Shown: positions 40,125 through 51,265, counted from the stretch's first letter. The stretch is DNA of 64,000 bases from Yponomeuta sedellus (GCA_934045075.1 OW203723.1:21789615-21853614), one strand, 5' to 3'. Numbers and translations: made by a program. The notes: a model not told the origin generated them from the sequence alone.

Positions 40125-40400
40125 CGTCAACCCATTATGCCCCACCGAGGAGCACGGGTCTCTTCCCTGAGGAAGGTATAGGCCATTTTGGAGTTTAGCT
40201 GTCCATTTTTTCTCCAAAATTATCTAGATTTTGAAATGGACAGTTAATTTGAATTGTAACGTTCATTAAGCCGCGGTTTCTGCGCTACTTTGAATAAAAC
40301 CTTTTCATTTCATTTTGTACTTCACCCACAGTGGTGGAGGCTTACAAGACTAGTGGCTAGTCTTACTTTCAGTAGTTTTCAAGCCGCCCTAATGTGCTCC
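40125..40400 (-). mobile_element. SINE-E pieces interrupted by the ~110-bp repeat
   Basis: GTCAACCCATTATGCCCC...GAGGAAGGTATAGGCCA and, after 40318, AGTGGTGGAGGCTTACAAGA...TTCAAGCCGCCC are the two sides of a SINE-E-like element. The block at 40198-40310 lies between. Confidence 0.55.
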
Positions 40401-40566
40401 TTGAATCAATTAAATGACTCTGTTTGCCATAATCATATCCAAATGCCTCCTTACTCTTAGCATAGTTCATACGTAAAGATAGATACACAATAAAGTTACG
40501 AGATCTTGCTGAAACAAATACTAAAAGGTTAGTATTTTCTAAGGTTAACATAACACGAGCACTAGA

Positions 40567-40696
40567 CATAATTAAAACTGTTTTTACTCGGATGACAGTC
40601 ATCCGAGACCACGGCAACTGAAAAAGTGCCGAAACGTCGGAAAATTGTAAAAATGTAATAAACGAGCATAAATCCGAATAAAAACAGTTTTAATTA
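40567..40696. mobile_element. Foldback element with J-like core
   Basis: TAATTAAAACTGTTTTTACTC and ATAAAAACAGTTTTAATTA are inverted ends. The core has ACCACGGCAACTG and GCCGAAACGTCGG. Confidence 0.7.
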
Positions 40697-40699
40697 CTA

Positions 40700-41565
40700 A
40701 AAGGTAATTAACCTAGCTAAAACAAAAATCTTTACAAAAACGCTAAAAGTATTTTACTGAAAATGATATAGCCAATTGGTTTAAAACACCACAAGCAAAG
40801 TGTTTAGATAATACAGAGTTTATAACATAAATATTTTGCTACTTATCAATTAATTTTCGTTAAATTAAATACGTACAAGATATAAATTAACTAGTGTGAA
40901 CTATTTTGTTTTGACTAGAATAGTACCTACATAGGTATATATTCCTCCTATCGTATATGTATACATATCCATATTATACAGTTTTAAATTCGATAGTGTG
41001 TAGTGTTAGACTTTTCCCCATTCACATTGCCTTATCCCGATATGATGTGTTTTAAATTGTTTGTTATGAAATGACGGCACTCCTTAAGGTACCCCCATAC
41101 TTTATGTGGTACCTACCTAAGTAGTTAACTTCTATATTGGCTTCAAGAGTAGAGTAGGAGCGGAGTAAGTAAAAAGGACTGAAACCGGGTTTAAGCTAAT
41201 TTAGACCAATTACACTACACACTACACTGTGACGCATATATTCCTATTCCGTATGGAAACCAGCTAGAGTCTGACCAGGGATCTATTATGTAAGTAGCCA
41301 CTCGATTGAGTGAGGTCGATGTTTTTTTACTTTTTTAAGTTATGCAGCTGTCAAAATCATACATATTTTGACACTTCGGCAACTTTAAGATGGACAACCC
41401 AACACAGTGGATAATTACATAATAGAGGGGCAGACCTATTGCAATACCCACCAGTGTTGCCAGTAGGCCCGTTGACCAGATATGGAACAAAATCACCTCA
41501 AAAATAGCCACTTTCAAAAGAAAAACCTCCACACAGTTTTAATGGTATTTAAAAAAATTAAACAG
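40700..41565. other. Intergenic, no recognised feature
   Basis: AT-rich with TACATAGGTATATA-type low complexity; nothing supportable. Confidence 0.4.
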
Positions 41566-41569
41566 AAAC

Positions 41570-41935
41570 AGTGCCTCGGGGTGCTAACCAGCGTCACCAA
41601 CAGAAAAAAAATCGTAATTTGTGTTGTAATACGTTTTTATTTAAAAGTGAACATCAGATATCTTAACTGTGACAACTATTTTTAGAATCCACAGTCTAGA
41701 ACCTAGGAATCAATAACCAAGGAATTTAATCACTTTCCGCCAAAAACGGCCGTTTTAAGCGGAAATCGATTAAAGTTCTAATCTATTATAATCATAGGTT
41801 CTAGACTGAAAGTTCTAAAAATAGTTATCAAAGTTGTTAAGATTTCTCATGTTCACATTTAGATGAAAGCGTATTATAAAACAAGTTATGATTTTTTCCA
41901 TTGGTGGCGCTATTTAGGAGAAAACTTATATTTCT
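41570..41935. mobile_element. Repeat K, complete foldback
   Basis: Left GCGTCACCAACAGAAAAAAA...ATTTGTGTTGTAATACG and right CGTATTATAAAACAAGTTATG...CCATTGGTGGCGC are inverted. The arms continue through GTCTAGAACCTA / TAGGTTCTAGAC around a central AAAAACGGCCGTTTTAAGC. Confidence 0.8.
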
Positions 41936-41989
41936 GTCATAATACATCTTCGACCATGTTAATTTAGTTTCATCTACCTCATAGCACTA

Positions 41990-42050
41990 ATATAATTTTA
42001 ATGGAATTATACACACGTATAATTCCATTAAAAATTATATGAAAGCAATA
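41990..42050. repeat. AT-rich hairpin
   Basis: ATAATTTTAATGGAATTATA and TATAATTCCATTAAAAATTAT flank a short CACACG loop. Confidence 0.6.
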
Positions 42051-42411
42051 AAGAATGCTATCGTTCAATCGTGTGCTTTCTTCTTTTGGGCATAAAAAAT
42101 AACCTACAAAATTCCTCAAACTCCGTATTTTCCCCCCAAAAACCGTTCCCCAAAGAATCTTCCCTTAACAAAGAAAACCACCTACTTTGAAGGGAATTCC
42201 CCCATCTGGCAACACTGGACAATACAAATAGTGCCTAATGTGGGTTTTATCTTAAGACAAGTGACCGACACTTGTCCCAAAGTGAGCTTGACCCGTGACG
42301 CTGAGGCGCCAAGCACGCACTCGTCTTTATGACCGTAGGGTCAATCCGCTCATTATTGTCACCTTATTAACTTCCAAACAGTAATAAATAATAAATAAAA
42401 AAATATATCTA

Positions 42412-42668
42412 TTCATGGACATAATATGTCCATCTGCGTAATATTATTACACAGATCTCGTTAGCCCTATACTAAGTACAACTAAATGACTTGTGTTATA
42501 GGTGCTAGCTCGACGATAGATTTAATACAATAAATAGATACATAGATAACATCCAAGACCCGAGACAAACTAGAAAAGTTCGTTTCCTAGTTTGACCCGG
42601 CCGGGGAACGAACCCGAGACCTTCGGTTTTAGAGTCAGCATGCCAAACCGTTGCGCCACCGAGGCCCC
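42412..42668 (-). mobile_element. SINE-B copy
   Basis: The minus-strand head GGCCTCGGTGGCGCAACGG and the B-box region GGGTTCGTTCCCCGG; the body matches 4445-4690 and 54034-54290. Confidence 0.8.
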
Positions 42669-42763
42669 CTTAACAGTCCATACAGTGGAGGAATTACGTG
42701 CATCCCTAGTCCCAAAGTTAGACCTAAGATTTCCGCACTTAGCCTCAAGTTAGGCCATTGTAC

Positions 42764-43219
42764 GTAGCAAGCGCTGAGGTACGTTAACACTTCAGAAACA
42801 AGGGCTTCCTCATGATGTTTTCCTTCAAGTTAGCGAGTGTTTTTGCTGCTGCTTCACAAATGTACATAACTTAGAAAACAAAGTTTTTGTACATGCCGGA
42901 ATTCGAGCCCACGACCTCCAGATTGAAAAGTCGCCGTTCTACCACGCTGCCACCGCTTTTTACTAGGATACTCTGTGTATGAGCTAACAACGTAGCAAGC
43001 GCGGAGGTACGTTAACACTTCAGACACAAGGGCTTCCTCACGATGTTTTCTTTCACCCTTAGCGAGTGTTATTGCTGCTGCTTCACAAATGTACATAACT
43101 TAGAAAACAAAGTTTTTGTACATGCCGGAATTCGAGCCCACGACCTCCAGATTGAGAAGTCGCCGTTCTACCACGCTGCCACCGCTTTTTACTAGGATAC
43201 CCTGTCTATAAGCTAACAA
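42764..43219 (-). mobile_element. Two SINE-D copies in a 228-bp tandem duplication
   Basis: Units 42764-42991 and 42992-43219 share nearly all sequence, including GTACATGCCGGAATTCGAG and CTACCACGCTGCCACCGC (antisense tRNA-like head). The period is exactly 228 bp. Confidence 0.8.
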
Positions 43220-43459
43220 CGTACATCTGTTAGTAGGTCGCACTGACGTAGCTCAGTTCACAGTTCGAAGCGCTCGTACATCTTTACATTTAGCTAGTAA
43301 ATTTTTATATACATACTACATATTAATCATACCGACAAAACGTTACCTGGGTACATTTTTTCTCGCTGATACCAAAGTGTGGTAACCATTTACCAATTTA
43401 AGAATCCGTTTGCAAAATATAAAGCTTTAATGAGCATTTTTTTCTCGCTTACCCCATCT

Positions 43460-43725
43460 TCTTCTTCAGGCTATATCAGTCCACTGCTGGACACAGCCCT
43501 CCCACGATGAGCGCCATAACGCAAGGTTGTGCCATCATTGGCGGGTAATGCCCATAATCCCCACGCTGGGCATGCGGTTTGGGGATCGCAGTTCGGTGGA
43601 ATTGTACAGCAGGGGGCGCTGCTGCCCACCCCCCGGTTTGAGTCCCTTAGTCGCCTTTTACAACACCCGCGCGGGAAGAATTTGGGTTCGTGCTATTCTC
43701 TAGGCCGACACCACACAGACCATAG
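43460..43725 (+). repeat. Repeat F, longest copy
   Basis: CTATATCAGTCCACTGCTGG, ATAACGCAAGGTTGTGCC, GTGGAATTGTACAGCAGGG and CCTTAGTCGCCTTTTACAAC. It is probably the 3' region of an RTE-like or SINE-like retroposon. Confidence 0.5.
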
Positions 43726-43979
43726 TGTGGTAATAATTTATCCATTTAGAAATCCGTTAGCAAAATATTAAGCGTATTAAATATTTTTTGTCGGAGTGGG
43801 GCGTCTCCCCTGCCCTGGCTAAACGTTCTAAATCTTAGCCGTCGTAGAAAACTGTCACGGCTAAGTAGGTACCTACTAGTTAACAAGTAAGTAATAGACG
43901 ACCAACTTATAGAAGGAAAACTACGTACAAATTCCATTAAATATTACTTTGATAAATAGTAACATAATATTTACATACA

Positions 43980-44165
43980 GGCACATACATTGTTACTGGC
44001 CCCACACTAGGATACCCTGTGTCGTGGGAACCAGAAACAACGACATCACAAACATGTAAACGTCCAAGACCTGGGGGATTTTTTTTATCCCCGGGAGTTC
44101 GAACCCGGGACCTCTCGCATGGTAGGCAGATGGACTACCTCTGTGCCACAGAGGTCGTCATAAAG
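43980..44165 (-). mobile_element. SINE-N (tRNA-derived)
   Basis: The minus strand reads GACCTCTGTGGCACAGAGG (box A region) and GGTCCCGGGTTCGAACTCCC (box B). The body ends in the block CACACTAGGATACCCTGTGT. A related fragment is at 17480-17535. Confidence 0.65.
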
Positions 44166-44169
44166 CTGT

Positions 44170-44780
44170 TAGTTGTAAATCAGGTAAAAAACCCACCTAC
44201 GGAACCCAACACTGCGCATCGCCCGACACTCACTTGGATTCCTTAAATTTATTTTTGTTTAACTAAATGTTCTCCTTTGCAATGTTACAACAATATTTTC
44301 TGCAAAAAATATTGATATTAATATTTATTTGCTCTTTGGGTGAATGCACGGAAGAAATAAAAAAAATCTGTCTTGTTAATTTGTTAAATATTTACTTAGG
44401 CTAGTTTTGTTAATTGTGTCGAATTTATAGTTTACTACAGTATAAAACCTTTCTGGGATAGAAAAAATTGAAATCATTTATGTCAATGAACGATACCCTT
44501 TTTCCTTTATAAAGGGATCATTTATAAATTTAAATTAAAAAAACACGTAAAATACAAAAAAAAAAAATATTACATTAAGACTACATACTACATTAAGATA
44601 ATTTTGTTATGTAAATCCAAATGTTAATCTGATTGTCAGTGAAAACCTGTTATTGGCTTTACATCTGATTCGTCTTATTCTTTGTAAAAATACCTCGTGT
44701 ATAAGCTGTTGGTTTTCCAATAAACAATACAAGAAAACAAATAAAACAAAAGTTTAATGTAATGTTGGGCAATTTAATTC
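44170..44780. other. Intergenic, no recognised feature
   Basis: Strongly AT-rich with A-tracts; nothing supportable. Confidence 0.4.
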
Positions 44781-44875
44781 GTCTCGTCTCGTCTCGTCTC
44801 GTCTCGTCTCGTCTCGTCTCGTCTCGTCTCGTCTCGTCTCGTCTCGTCTCGTCTCGTCTCGTCTCGTCTCGTCTC
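44781..44875. repeat. (GTCTC)19 microsatellite
   Basis: Nineteen perfect copies of the 5-mer, followed by degenerate ATCTC/ATCTT/ATCTC units. No frame of it is interrupted, so long artificial open frames (repeats of R-R-D-E-T and S-S-R-L-V) appear; I do not call them genes. Confidence 0.97.
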
Positions 44876-44896
44876 ATCTCATCTTATCTCTCTCTA

Positions 44897-45465
44897 AAAG
44901 AAAATGAAAAGTTTATTTTACATCCGTGTTTATTTGTACCCAATTCCAAGGCCTGCAGTGGGAAGCTAGACTACACAAAAAAAATCTTCGCGGGACCGCA
45001 ATAGACTCGGAATGCTTCAACCATCTATTCATCCATAATCTCATGGCTTGGATGACAAAAGAATAAAGTAGCTATTACATTATTAGAATAAAATTTATAG
45101 AAATTTCTTTGTTAGATTTAACTTAGTGTCTTAATGTGAGTCAATTACACTGCGGACCCACCATACCACTAGCCCTACCCCTGGTGGTAGGGTGGGTCCC
45201 AATGCATACCACCATAGATGGATTACAATTTAAAAATATATATATAATGTATTTGCTGTGATTAATCAAATCGGACTATTTCAGCACTGCACGTCTAAAT
45301 TGATAACACTTTTTGTGCAAAATTTCGTCGCCCACGATACAGGCCTAGTCTAGTGTGGGGACAAGGTCACCACGACTTAATGTTATTTAAATGTAACTGT
45401 TAACCCTGTTTATTAGGGAAAATAAACTGTGTATTAACAGTAATGTCCTTTTAACTATTAAGCCA
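44897..45465. other. Intergenic, no recognised feature
   Basis: Contains a small inverted repeat, GGACCCACCATACCACTAG and CTGGTGGTAGGGTGGGTCC (45154-45200). Otherwise unassigned. Confidence 0.4.
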
Positions 45466-45469
45466 CAAC

Positions 45470-45650
45470 ATAATTAATTTGGTAATAAATAATACATAAT
45501 ACAGAGAATAGTGTAAAGAGGTTCGAAATTTCACTGATGCCGTGAGTCGCCCATTGGCTCAATTGGTAGAGCGCTGGCACGGATAGCCAGAGGTTGCGGG
45601 TTCGAATCCCGGCATGGGTGAAATTTTTAGCCTCTATTTGGTTTTTAATT
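45470..45650 (+). mobile_element. SINE-A copy
   Basis: The internal tRNA-like block is intact: GCCCATTGGCTCAATTGG at 45549 and GGGTTCGAATCCCGGCATG. The 3' body AGCCTCTATTTGG follows. Confidence 0.8.
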
Positions 45651-45786
45651 TTTACTTTACTTTCCTTTATTTGGATGGATCGCCAACGACCCACTGGCCT
45701 GACTATAAATTTCGACAATTAAAACGCACTGACAATAATTAACAACAGAAGTATATTCTCGGTTGCGAATTATCTCTACGAGGCCG

Positions 45787-46130
45787 GGTGTAACTATATA
45801 CACAATTAAATAGTTTACTCGACTCCGTTCTTTAGATAAGGGTACTACTTGTGTCCTGTTCAGCGCCATAATCGATTTTTCAATTTAGAACGCAGTTGTG
45901 ATCTTTGTGCGATTTTGTCCTGCCAGTTTCATTAAGTGATTTTGCTCAAATATTTGCGCCCGAAGTTTTGAAAAATACTACAAAATTAAACAGTCTAATC
46001 GACTCTGTTTTTTCAATAAGAGTAGGTACCTACTACTTGTGTCCTGTTCAGCGTCATTATATTCGATTTTTGAATTTAGAACGCTGTTGTGATTTTTGTC
46101 TTTAAATTTTTCCTGCCAGTTTCATTCTAT
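45787..46130. repeat. 188-bp tandem duplication upstream of an exon
   Basis: CTACTTGTGTCCTGTTCAGCG occurs at 45845 and 46033. The flanking TTTAGAACGC(A/T)GTTGTGAT and CCTGCCAGTTTCATT blocks recur at the same spacing. Confidence 0.75.
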
Positions 46131-46349
46131 CATATAGTTAAAAAAAATAAAAAAAATCTTGCTGAAATCGTACGAGGTGTTAGAAAAACATGCGTTAATA
46201 TTTTATTTACTTGAATGAATTTATTGTGTACCTAAAATACAATAAAAGACGCTAATGTGAACGACAAAACCTATTGCCGGAGTGTTGTGTTATTTTTTTT
46301 ATTTAAAAAGTTTTTTGTCGCTAAAGTTTAAGAAAGTTTTGAGGGTAGA

Positions 46350-46481
46350 ATGATAGACAAACTGAGTAAGCAATCGGTGCATGAATATCTGTTGAGCCGT
46401 GAGAGCAAGTGTCCCAAGAACAAATTGAAATACAACGAGAAAATCATGTCCAACACAAGGAATGGACGATCGCTGCTTCAG
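46350..46481 (+). CDS. Likely first coding exon of an unrecognised gene
   Basis: The ATG at 46350 is the first after an in-frame TAA at 46329-46331. Forty-four codons lead to a consensus donor CTTCAG|GTGAGT at 46481/46482, phase 0. The peptide begins MIDKLSKQSVHEYLL and ends NTRNGRSLLQ. It is charged and without membrane segment or recognised domain. Codon use is more balanced than in the AT-rich surroundings, which supports a real exon. Its gene would lie on the plus strand with later exons downstream. The block 47910-48052 would be in phase but is doubtful. The tandem duplication just upstream may belong to its promoter or 5' UTR. Confidence 0.5.
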
Positions 46482-46518
46482 GTGAGTAAAATCAAAACAG
46501 TATTACTAATATTAGAAA

Positions 46519-46689
46519 CTAGCTGACCCAGCGTCTAACAGTCGTTTCTTTAAAAAAAAATTCCTTGCGTAAGAACCATCCTCGTACTTCAAGGAATGTT
46601 CTAAAAAAAGAATTAGCGAAATCGGTTCAGCTGCTCCCGAGATTTGCGCTTACCAACACATTCAGCGATTCATTTTTATATTATAGAAG
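46519..46689 (-). mobile_element. Small Helitron
   Basis: Same family as 24784-25146 in reverse: CTAGCTGACCCAGCG at the left (3' end) and CATTTTTATATTATAGAAGA at the right (5' end). It lies just inside the intron after the 46350-46481 exon. Confidence 0.75.
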
Positions 46690-46704
46690 ATGTAATTCTG
46701 CTAA

Positions 46705-47095
46705 GTGGTGGTAGCCCTGTCAGTAGAACATTTGACTCGCAAGCGAGAGCCCTAGGTTCGATCCTCACTGCGGGTATGTATGTACCAATGACTGTTTAAA
46801 TTCAAAGTTACGTACATTTGCGAATTTTGAGCCACAATATCGTCAGGGAACCCATGGCGTGTTTGGCTCCGCACGTATTGACTAATCATTCCTGTGGGCT
46901 AAGCTGTCAGGATGGTATCTATAGGTGGCCAAGCCTACACCATCTAACAAACCGTGTCCCAGGCACTGCAGCGTTAAGATGGTATAGGTGGCCAAGCCTA
47001 CACCATACAAACAGCTGTTTCCCAGGCACTGCAGCACCCATCTAGTTTGAGTGAAGATGCCACTAGACGCTGCATAAATCATCTCATTGCTAAGC
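46705..47095 (+). mobile_element. SINE-C copy with internal duplication
   Basis: The head AAGTGGTGGTAGCCCTGTCAG is degraded. GGATGGTAT...GGTGGCCAAGCCTACACCAT appears twice (about 46910 and 46977). It ends GATGCCACTAGACGCTGC. Confidence 0.7.
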
Positions 47096-47239
47096 TAAAG
47101 CCAATTTGATGCAAATCCTACTAATATCTTATTTCTGATTCATAATCTTATTTCTAAAAACACATTACTGAATGCTGAATGGCTCGTAGTCCTGGCTGCC
47201 TGAGTGATCTTTAATTATCACGAAGGCTAAGCAACACAG

Positions 47240-47530
47240 GGCGCGTTCAGTGTATGAATTGGTAAGATGTCTATGACTAACGCTAGTGGCATTTTCCCGA
47301 GCGATTCCGTGCTTCGCAAGGCACGCTAAGCAGTTGGTACTGGCTGTCGTCGATAGATGGCAGTCGTTAAGCCAAGTCAGAGGCCTCTTCGGACAGTAAG
47401 ACCAACCACTAGTCTTCCAAGCCTCCACCGATCCGGACTTGGCCCCCGCCCCGTGGTGGTATGGCCTATACGTTCCTCAGGGAAGAGACTCGAGTCCCTC
47501 GGTGGGGACATAATGGGTTAATGATGATGA
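47240..47530 (+). mobile_element. SINE-E copy
   Basis: GCATTTTCCCGAGCGATTCC, GCACGCTAAGCAGTTGG, a short deletion, then CCCGTGGTGGTATGGCC and the tail GGGTTAATGATGATGATT. Confidence 0.75.
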
Positions 47531-47909
47531 TTAAATGTTTATTGTAAAAATATACAAAAACAACACTCTTCACATGCTGTTTAAAATTTGTCCTTTCCTC
47601 AAGCCAACTTAAACAACATTTGAAGAGTGTCTTAGTAGGTATTTTTATAAATAACACCTATTTGGATGCCTGCGTATTCAACCATGTAGAGCCATTTATA
47701 AACCAGAACATTGTAGTTATACTATAATTTATTTCCAGTCCCCATCGCTTATCGCAAACCAACTTAGATAGACCGATTAGACCAGAGATTATATCGGCAG
47801 GCTACCTAAACAAACATGTCCCCCACCTTCAGTCCGAGATATCGCATTGCAACGTAGACTTGGTATTGTGACAGGGTAAAGTTGCGTTTTAAATTAGTTA
47901 CTATTTCAG

Positions 47910-48052
47910 AGTATTTGTGACTTTCAAAAATGTGCCAACGGACTTGAAATTTGTGCTGTATTGTGTTTTTGTCAATCGAATTGTTCTCTAAATATGTTTG
48001 CTGAGGAAGCGATTGAAGCCGATGTGAGCAACCAGATACATGTAAGGACCAT
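47910..48052 (+). CDS. Weak exon candidate with donor
   Basis: A frame following CTATTTCAG at 47901-47909 is open through to the donor CAT|GTAAGG at 48052/48053. The last part, from ATG at 47994, reads MFAEEAIEADVSNQIH, which looks more protein-like than the Cys-rich upstream part. It may be a first exon starting at 47994 with 5' UTR before it, or an internal exon in phase with 46350-46481. No domain recognised. Confidence 0.25.
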
Positions 48053-48345
48053 TATTTACCCGTTTCGTGTAAATACTTATCTATCACGATTTTTGGTTCG
48101 TTTGTGCTCAATACCGAATTCCGTTCTCTTGACGTCAATTTGGCCATCTTGTGTTGTAAACTTATAACCCATAAAAAGTACGTCAAACTAATTAATAAAC
48201 GTATTTAACTATAGTTGAGTAGCCTCTATTAATGAGTTATTCATGTGGGGTAATGGATTGTTTTTGGGAATGTATTAGGTAACAGACGTCCAAGGTGGAC
48301 ATACTTCGACTAAATAATATAATAATAATCTATCTATATCTATAA

Positions 48346-49700
48346 TCAGCCCACATCAACCCACTGCTGGGCATAGGCCTCCTTTTTATTGCGCCATTCT
48401 TCACGGTCCTGTGCTAACCTGATCCATCTCTGACCCGCAACCCTCACGATGTCGTCTGACCATCGTGTCGGTGGTCTGCCTACCAACCTCCTTCCCTCCC
48501 TTGGCCACCACTCCGATACTGTCCTGGTCCACCGGCCGTCTTCCCTTCTAGCCAAGTGTCCCGCCCATCTCCACTTTAAGTCTGTGATCCGCTCACCAAC
48601 GTCTTCGACCTTGGTTCTTCGACGAATTTCTACGTTGGGTACGCGGTCCACAAGCGATATGCCCAGCATGGCACGCTCCATCGCTCTTTGTGCAACTTTT
48701 ATTTTGTGCATATTTTGCTTGGTGAGCGTCCATGTTTCCGCACCGTAAGTAAGTATGGGCAGGACACATTGGTTGTAGACCTTGGTCTTAAGAGATTGTG
48801 GCAGTTTAGTCTTGAAGACGTCATCCAGTTTACCAAATGCTGCCCATCCCAGCCGAATCCTCCTTTCAATCTCCTTTACCTGGGATTTAAACAATGCCCA
48901 AGATAGACGTAATCGTTCACGACCTCTACTAGCTCACCACCTACCTTTATAGTAGGTCTATTTGTGTAACGATTCGTTATAATCTTTGTCTTAGACATAT
49001 TCATCCTTAGACCCATTCCCAGGGATGACTCTTGCAATTCTGCAAGCATCATCTGAAGATCTGAGGAGTTCTCTGCTAAGAGGATCAGATCGTCGGCGAA
49101 ACGCAGGTGCGACATGTGAGTACCATTGATATTTATGCCTTTTTGGCTCCACTCTAGTAATTTCATCATGTCCTCAAGGACATTGGTGAACAGTTTAGGC
49201 GAGATGGTGTCACCTTGTCGCACTCCTCGATTAATGGAACTGCATTGTGGCGGAACTGTACAGCTCCCGGAGGATATCCACATATCGCTTGTCAATATTG
49301 CAACGATGGAGAGAATGAAACACTGCCCAGTGCTCGACACTGTCGAACGCTTTTTCGTAGGCGACAAATGCAAACCACAGAGGCCGGTTGAACTCTCTAC
49401 TTCTCTCCATCAGCTGCTTGACTGCGTGAATGTGGTCTATTGTTGAGTACCCTTTCCGGAAGCCGGCTTGCTCGATAGGCTGATACTCGTCCAGTGAACG
49501 GGTCAGCCTATTGCACAGGACCTTTGCAAACAGTTTGTAGACCTGAGAGAGCAGACTGATTGATCCGGTAATTACTGAGCTTTGTTTTATCTCCTTTTTT
49601 GTGCAGGATCGTGACCACGGCGTTCTTCCAAGATCTTGGAGTCGCCTTTTGACTAAGCACCAAGTTAAAGAGCTTTACGAGGACCTGCATTACCGGGAGT
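48346..49700 (-). pseudogene. RTE-clade LINE, reverse transcriptase to 3' end, broken
   Basis: Read on the minus strand: RSWKNAVVTILHKKGDKT (start of polymerase), QAGFRKGYSTIDHI, FVAYEKAFDSVE (motif A), INRGVRQGDTISP (motif B) and RFADDLILLAEN (motif C). The C-terminal block is [27 protein letters not shown] and [11 protein letters not shown]. At least two frame changes (near 49240 and near 48880) and a motif A in which the first Asp reads Ala make it inactive. The endonuclease domain is missing. The upstream edge is a hairpin, with CGAGGACCTGCATTAC and GTAATGCAGGTCCTCG near 49680-49715. Confidence 0.88.
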
Positions 49701-49824
49701 AATGCAGGTCCTCGACTTTAACGGCTAGTACGGAATTCTCAATGTGCAACTACTGTGAATCACGAATCTGAGATTAATGTCTCCCACCAATCACAGTTGA
49801 AAAAACCCGTTCCCCCCCCATAAT

Positions 49825-50165
49825 AATAATAATAATCTTTATTGACACAAAACACATACAAAACAAAATTACATCATGTTACAATATAGTAAGACGTTAA
49901 TCAGAGTTACATTCATTTTTGATGCGTGCTTCTGATACCTACATACATATATACATAACCTCACGCCTGTATCCCAGAGGGGTAGGCAGAGACCAGGGAC
50001 TGCCACTTGCCACGATCCTGACAGATCACCTTCGCTTCGTCAACGTTCATAAGACGTTGCATGCACGCACGCCGGTTCCGGGTACTTTTTATTTTTCCTT
50101 TTGCTAATACATCCCCTATCTGATCGATGTATGTCCGCCTGGGACGACCCTCTGATACCTATGCT
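49825..50165 (-). mobile_element. Antisense retroposon tail and repeat H end
   Basis: TAATAATAATCTTTATTGAC is an antisense A-rich tail. 49955-50155 has CCTCACGCCTGTATCCCAG, GCCACGATCCTGACAGATCA and CATCCCCTATCTGATCGA of repeat H. Confidence 0.6.
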
Positions 50166-50439
50166 AGGAAAAATCCTGTATTACAGGTATCAGTGCCCTC
50201 CTAATAATGAGTAAACAATTTTGTAACGTGCGAAATAAAAATGGTTAACAAGATGTGAGAATAACAAAATTCTTGAATAAATTCTTGAAATTTCTTAATG
50301 TCCACAATGTTAAACAATAAGCGTTAAACTTTATTTAACAATATTTTCGGTACTCGTAAACTGTGTGTGTGTGTGTGTTTAAGTGTATGTATGTAGGTGT
50401 GTGTAAGGGCGAGATTTAAGTACCCGAAACCTGCGTGCG

Positions 50440-50545
50440 TGCATGCAACGACTAATTCATGTTGATGAAGTGAGAGAGGTTTGCCAGGATCGTGGCAAGT
50501 GGCAAACTCTAGTTTCTACTAATCCCAACGGGATACAGGCATTAG
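50440..50545 (+). mobile_element. Repeat H 3' end fragment
   Basis: ATGTTGATGAAGTGAGAGAG...GCCAGGATCGTGGCAAGTGG and GGGATACAGGCATTAG, the sense version of the tail at 11450-11560. Confidence 0.5.
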
Positions 50546-50549
50546 TGTT

Positions 50550-50683
50550 ACCTCCAGTTTCTCGAACACTAACAGTCTGTTAATCTACTGCTGTCAGTTG
50601 TTTTTTCTGTACGCATTTTTGTCAACTGACAGCTGTTAACAATAAATTAACGGACTGTTAGCGTTCGAAAAGCTGGGGGTTAA
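50550..50683. mobile_element. Foldback MITE, ~134 bp
   Basis: ACCTCCAGTTTCTCGAACACTAACAG (left; start only quoted in part: CCAGTTTCTCGAACACTAAC) is mirrored by GTTAGCGTTCGAAAAGCTGG. The arms continue through CTGTCAGTTG / CAACTGACAG. Confidence 0.7.
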
Positions 50684-50689
50684 GTACCC

Positions 50690-51100
50690 AATGTGTAATG
50701 TGTCGATTTTATTGGATTACGATGCGCCCTAGAGCCTTAATAAGTTGCAAAGAACTACAACTTTTAAATGTTAGTAGAAATTTTAAAAGATCAATGCAAT
50801 TTACTATGCATTATTTTTTTTATTAAACGCTATGAGTTATTTGTGACATATTTCATTAAATTATTAAACAAAAATTCCCATCACTAATCCTGGCTTTTCT
50901 TAAAAAAATAATTGCTCAGATTAAGTATTTCTTATTAATTTAATAGATTTTAAATTTTAAAATGTTATGGTATTTTTCATTTTATTGATATGATTGCAAC
51001 TGGTATTATTTTGATATTTTCAGACGACATGTCAAAGTGTTATCAGTTTTTCTTTCTTTTGGTCACCACTAGACTGGTTTTAGGCGACCACTGTAATGAA
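50690..51100. other. Intergenic, no recognised feature
   Basis: Very AT-rich; nothing supportable. Confidence 0.4.
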
Positions 51101-51104
51101 TATG

Positions 51105-51265
51105 TACGTAATACAGAGAATATTGTAAAGAGGTTCGAAATTTCACTGATGCCGGCGAGTCGCCCATTAGCTCAGTTGGAAAGAGCGCTGTCACGGATAG
51201 TCAGAGGTCGCGGGTTCGAATGGCATGGGTGGAATTTTTAGCCTCTAAGTAGGTTTTTAAAAAAT
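51105..51265 (+). mobile_element. SINE-A copy
   Basis: GTACGTAATACAGAGAATAT, GCCCATTAGCTCAGTTGG and AGCCTCTAAGTAGG blocks. The box B region has lost four bases (GGGTTCGAATGGCATGGG). Confidence 0.75.

Noticed and set aside
42764..43219. CRISPR-like direct repeats
   Set aside because: Just two long copies of a SINE in tandem, with no short repeat/spacer pattern. No CRISPR array is present in the window.
44659..45004. RRDET and SSRLV repeat proteins
   Set aside because: Translation of the (GTCTC)n microsatellite on both strands.
45549..45621. Possible functional tRNA gene
   Set aside because: The cloverleaf is nearly complete, but the same block occurs about ten times in the window within SINE-A, with shared flanks.
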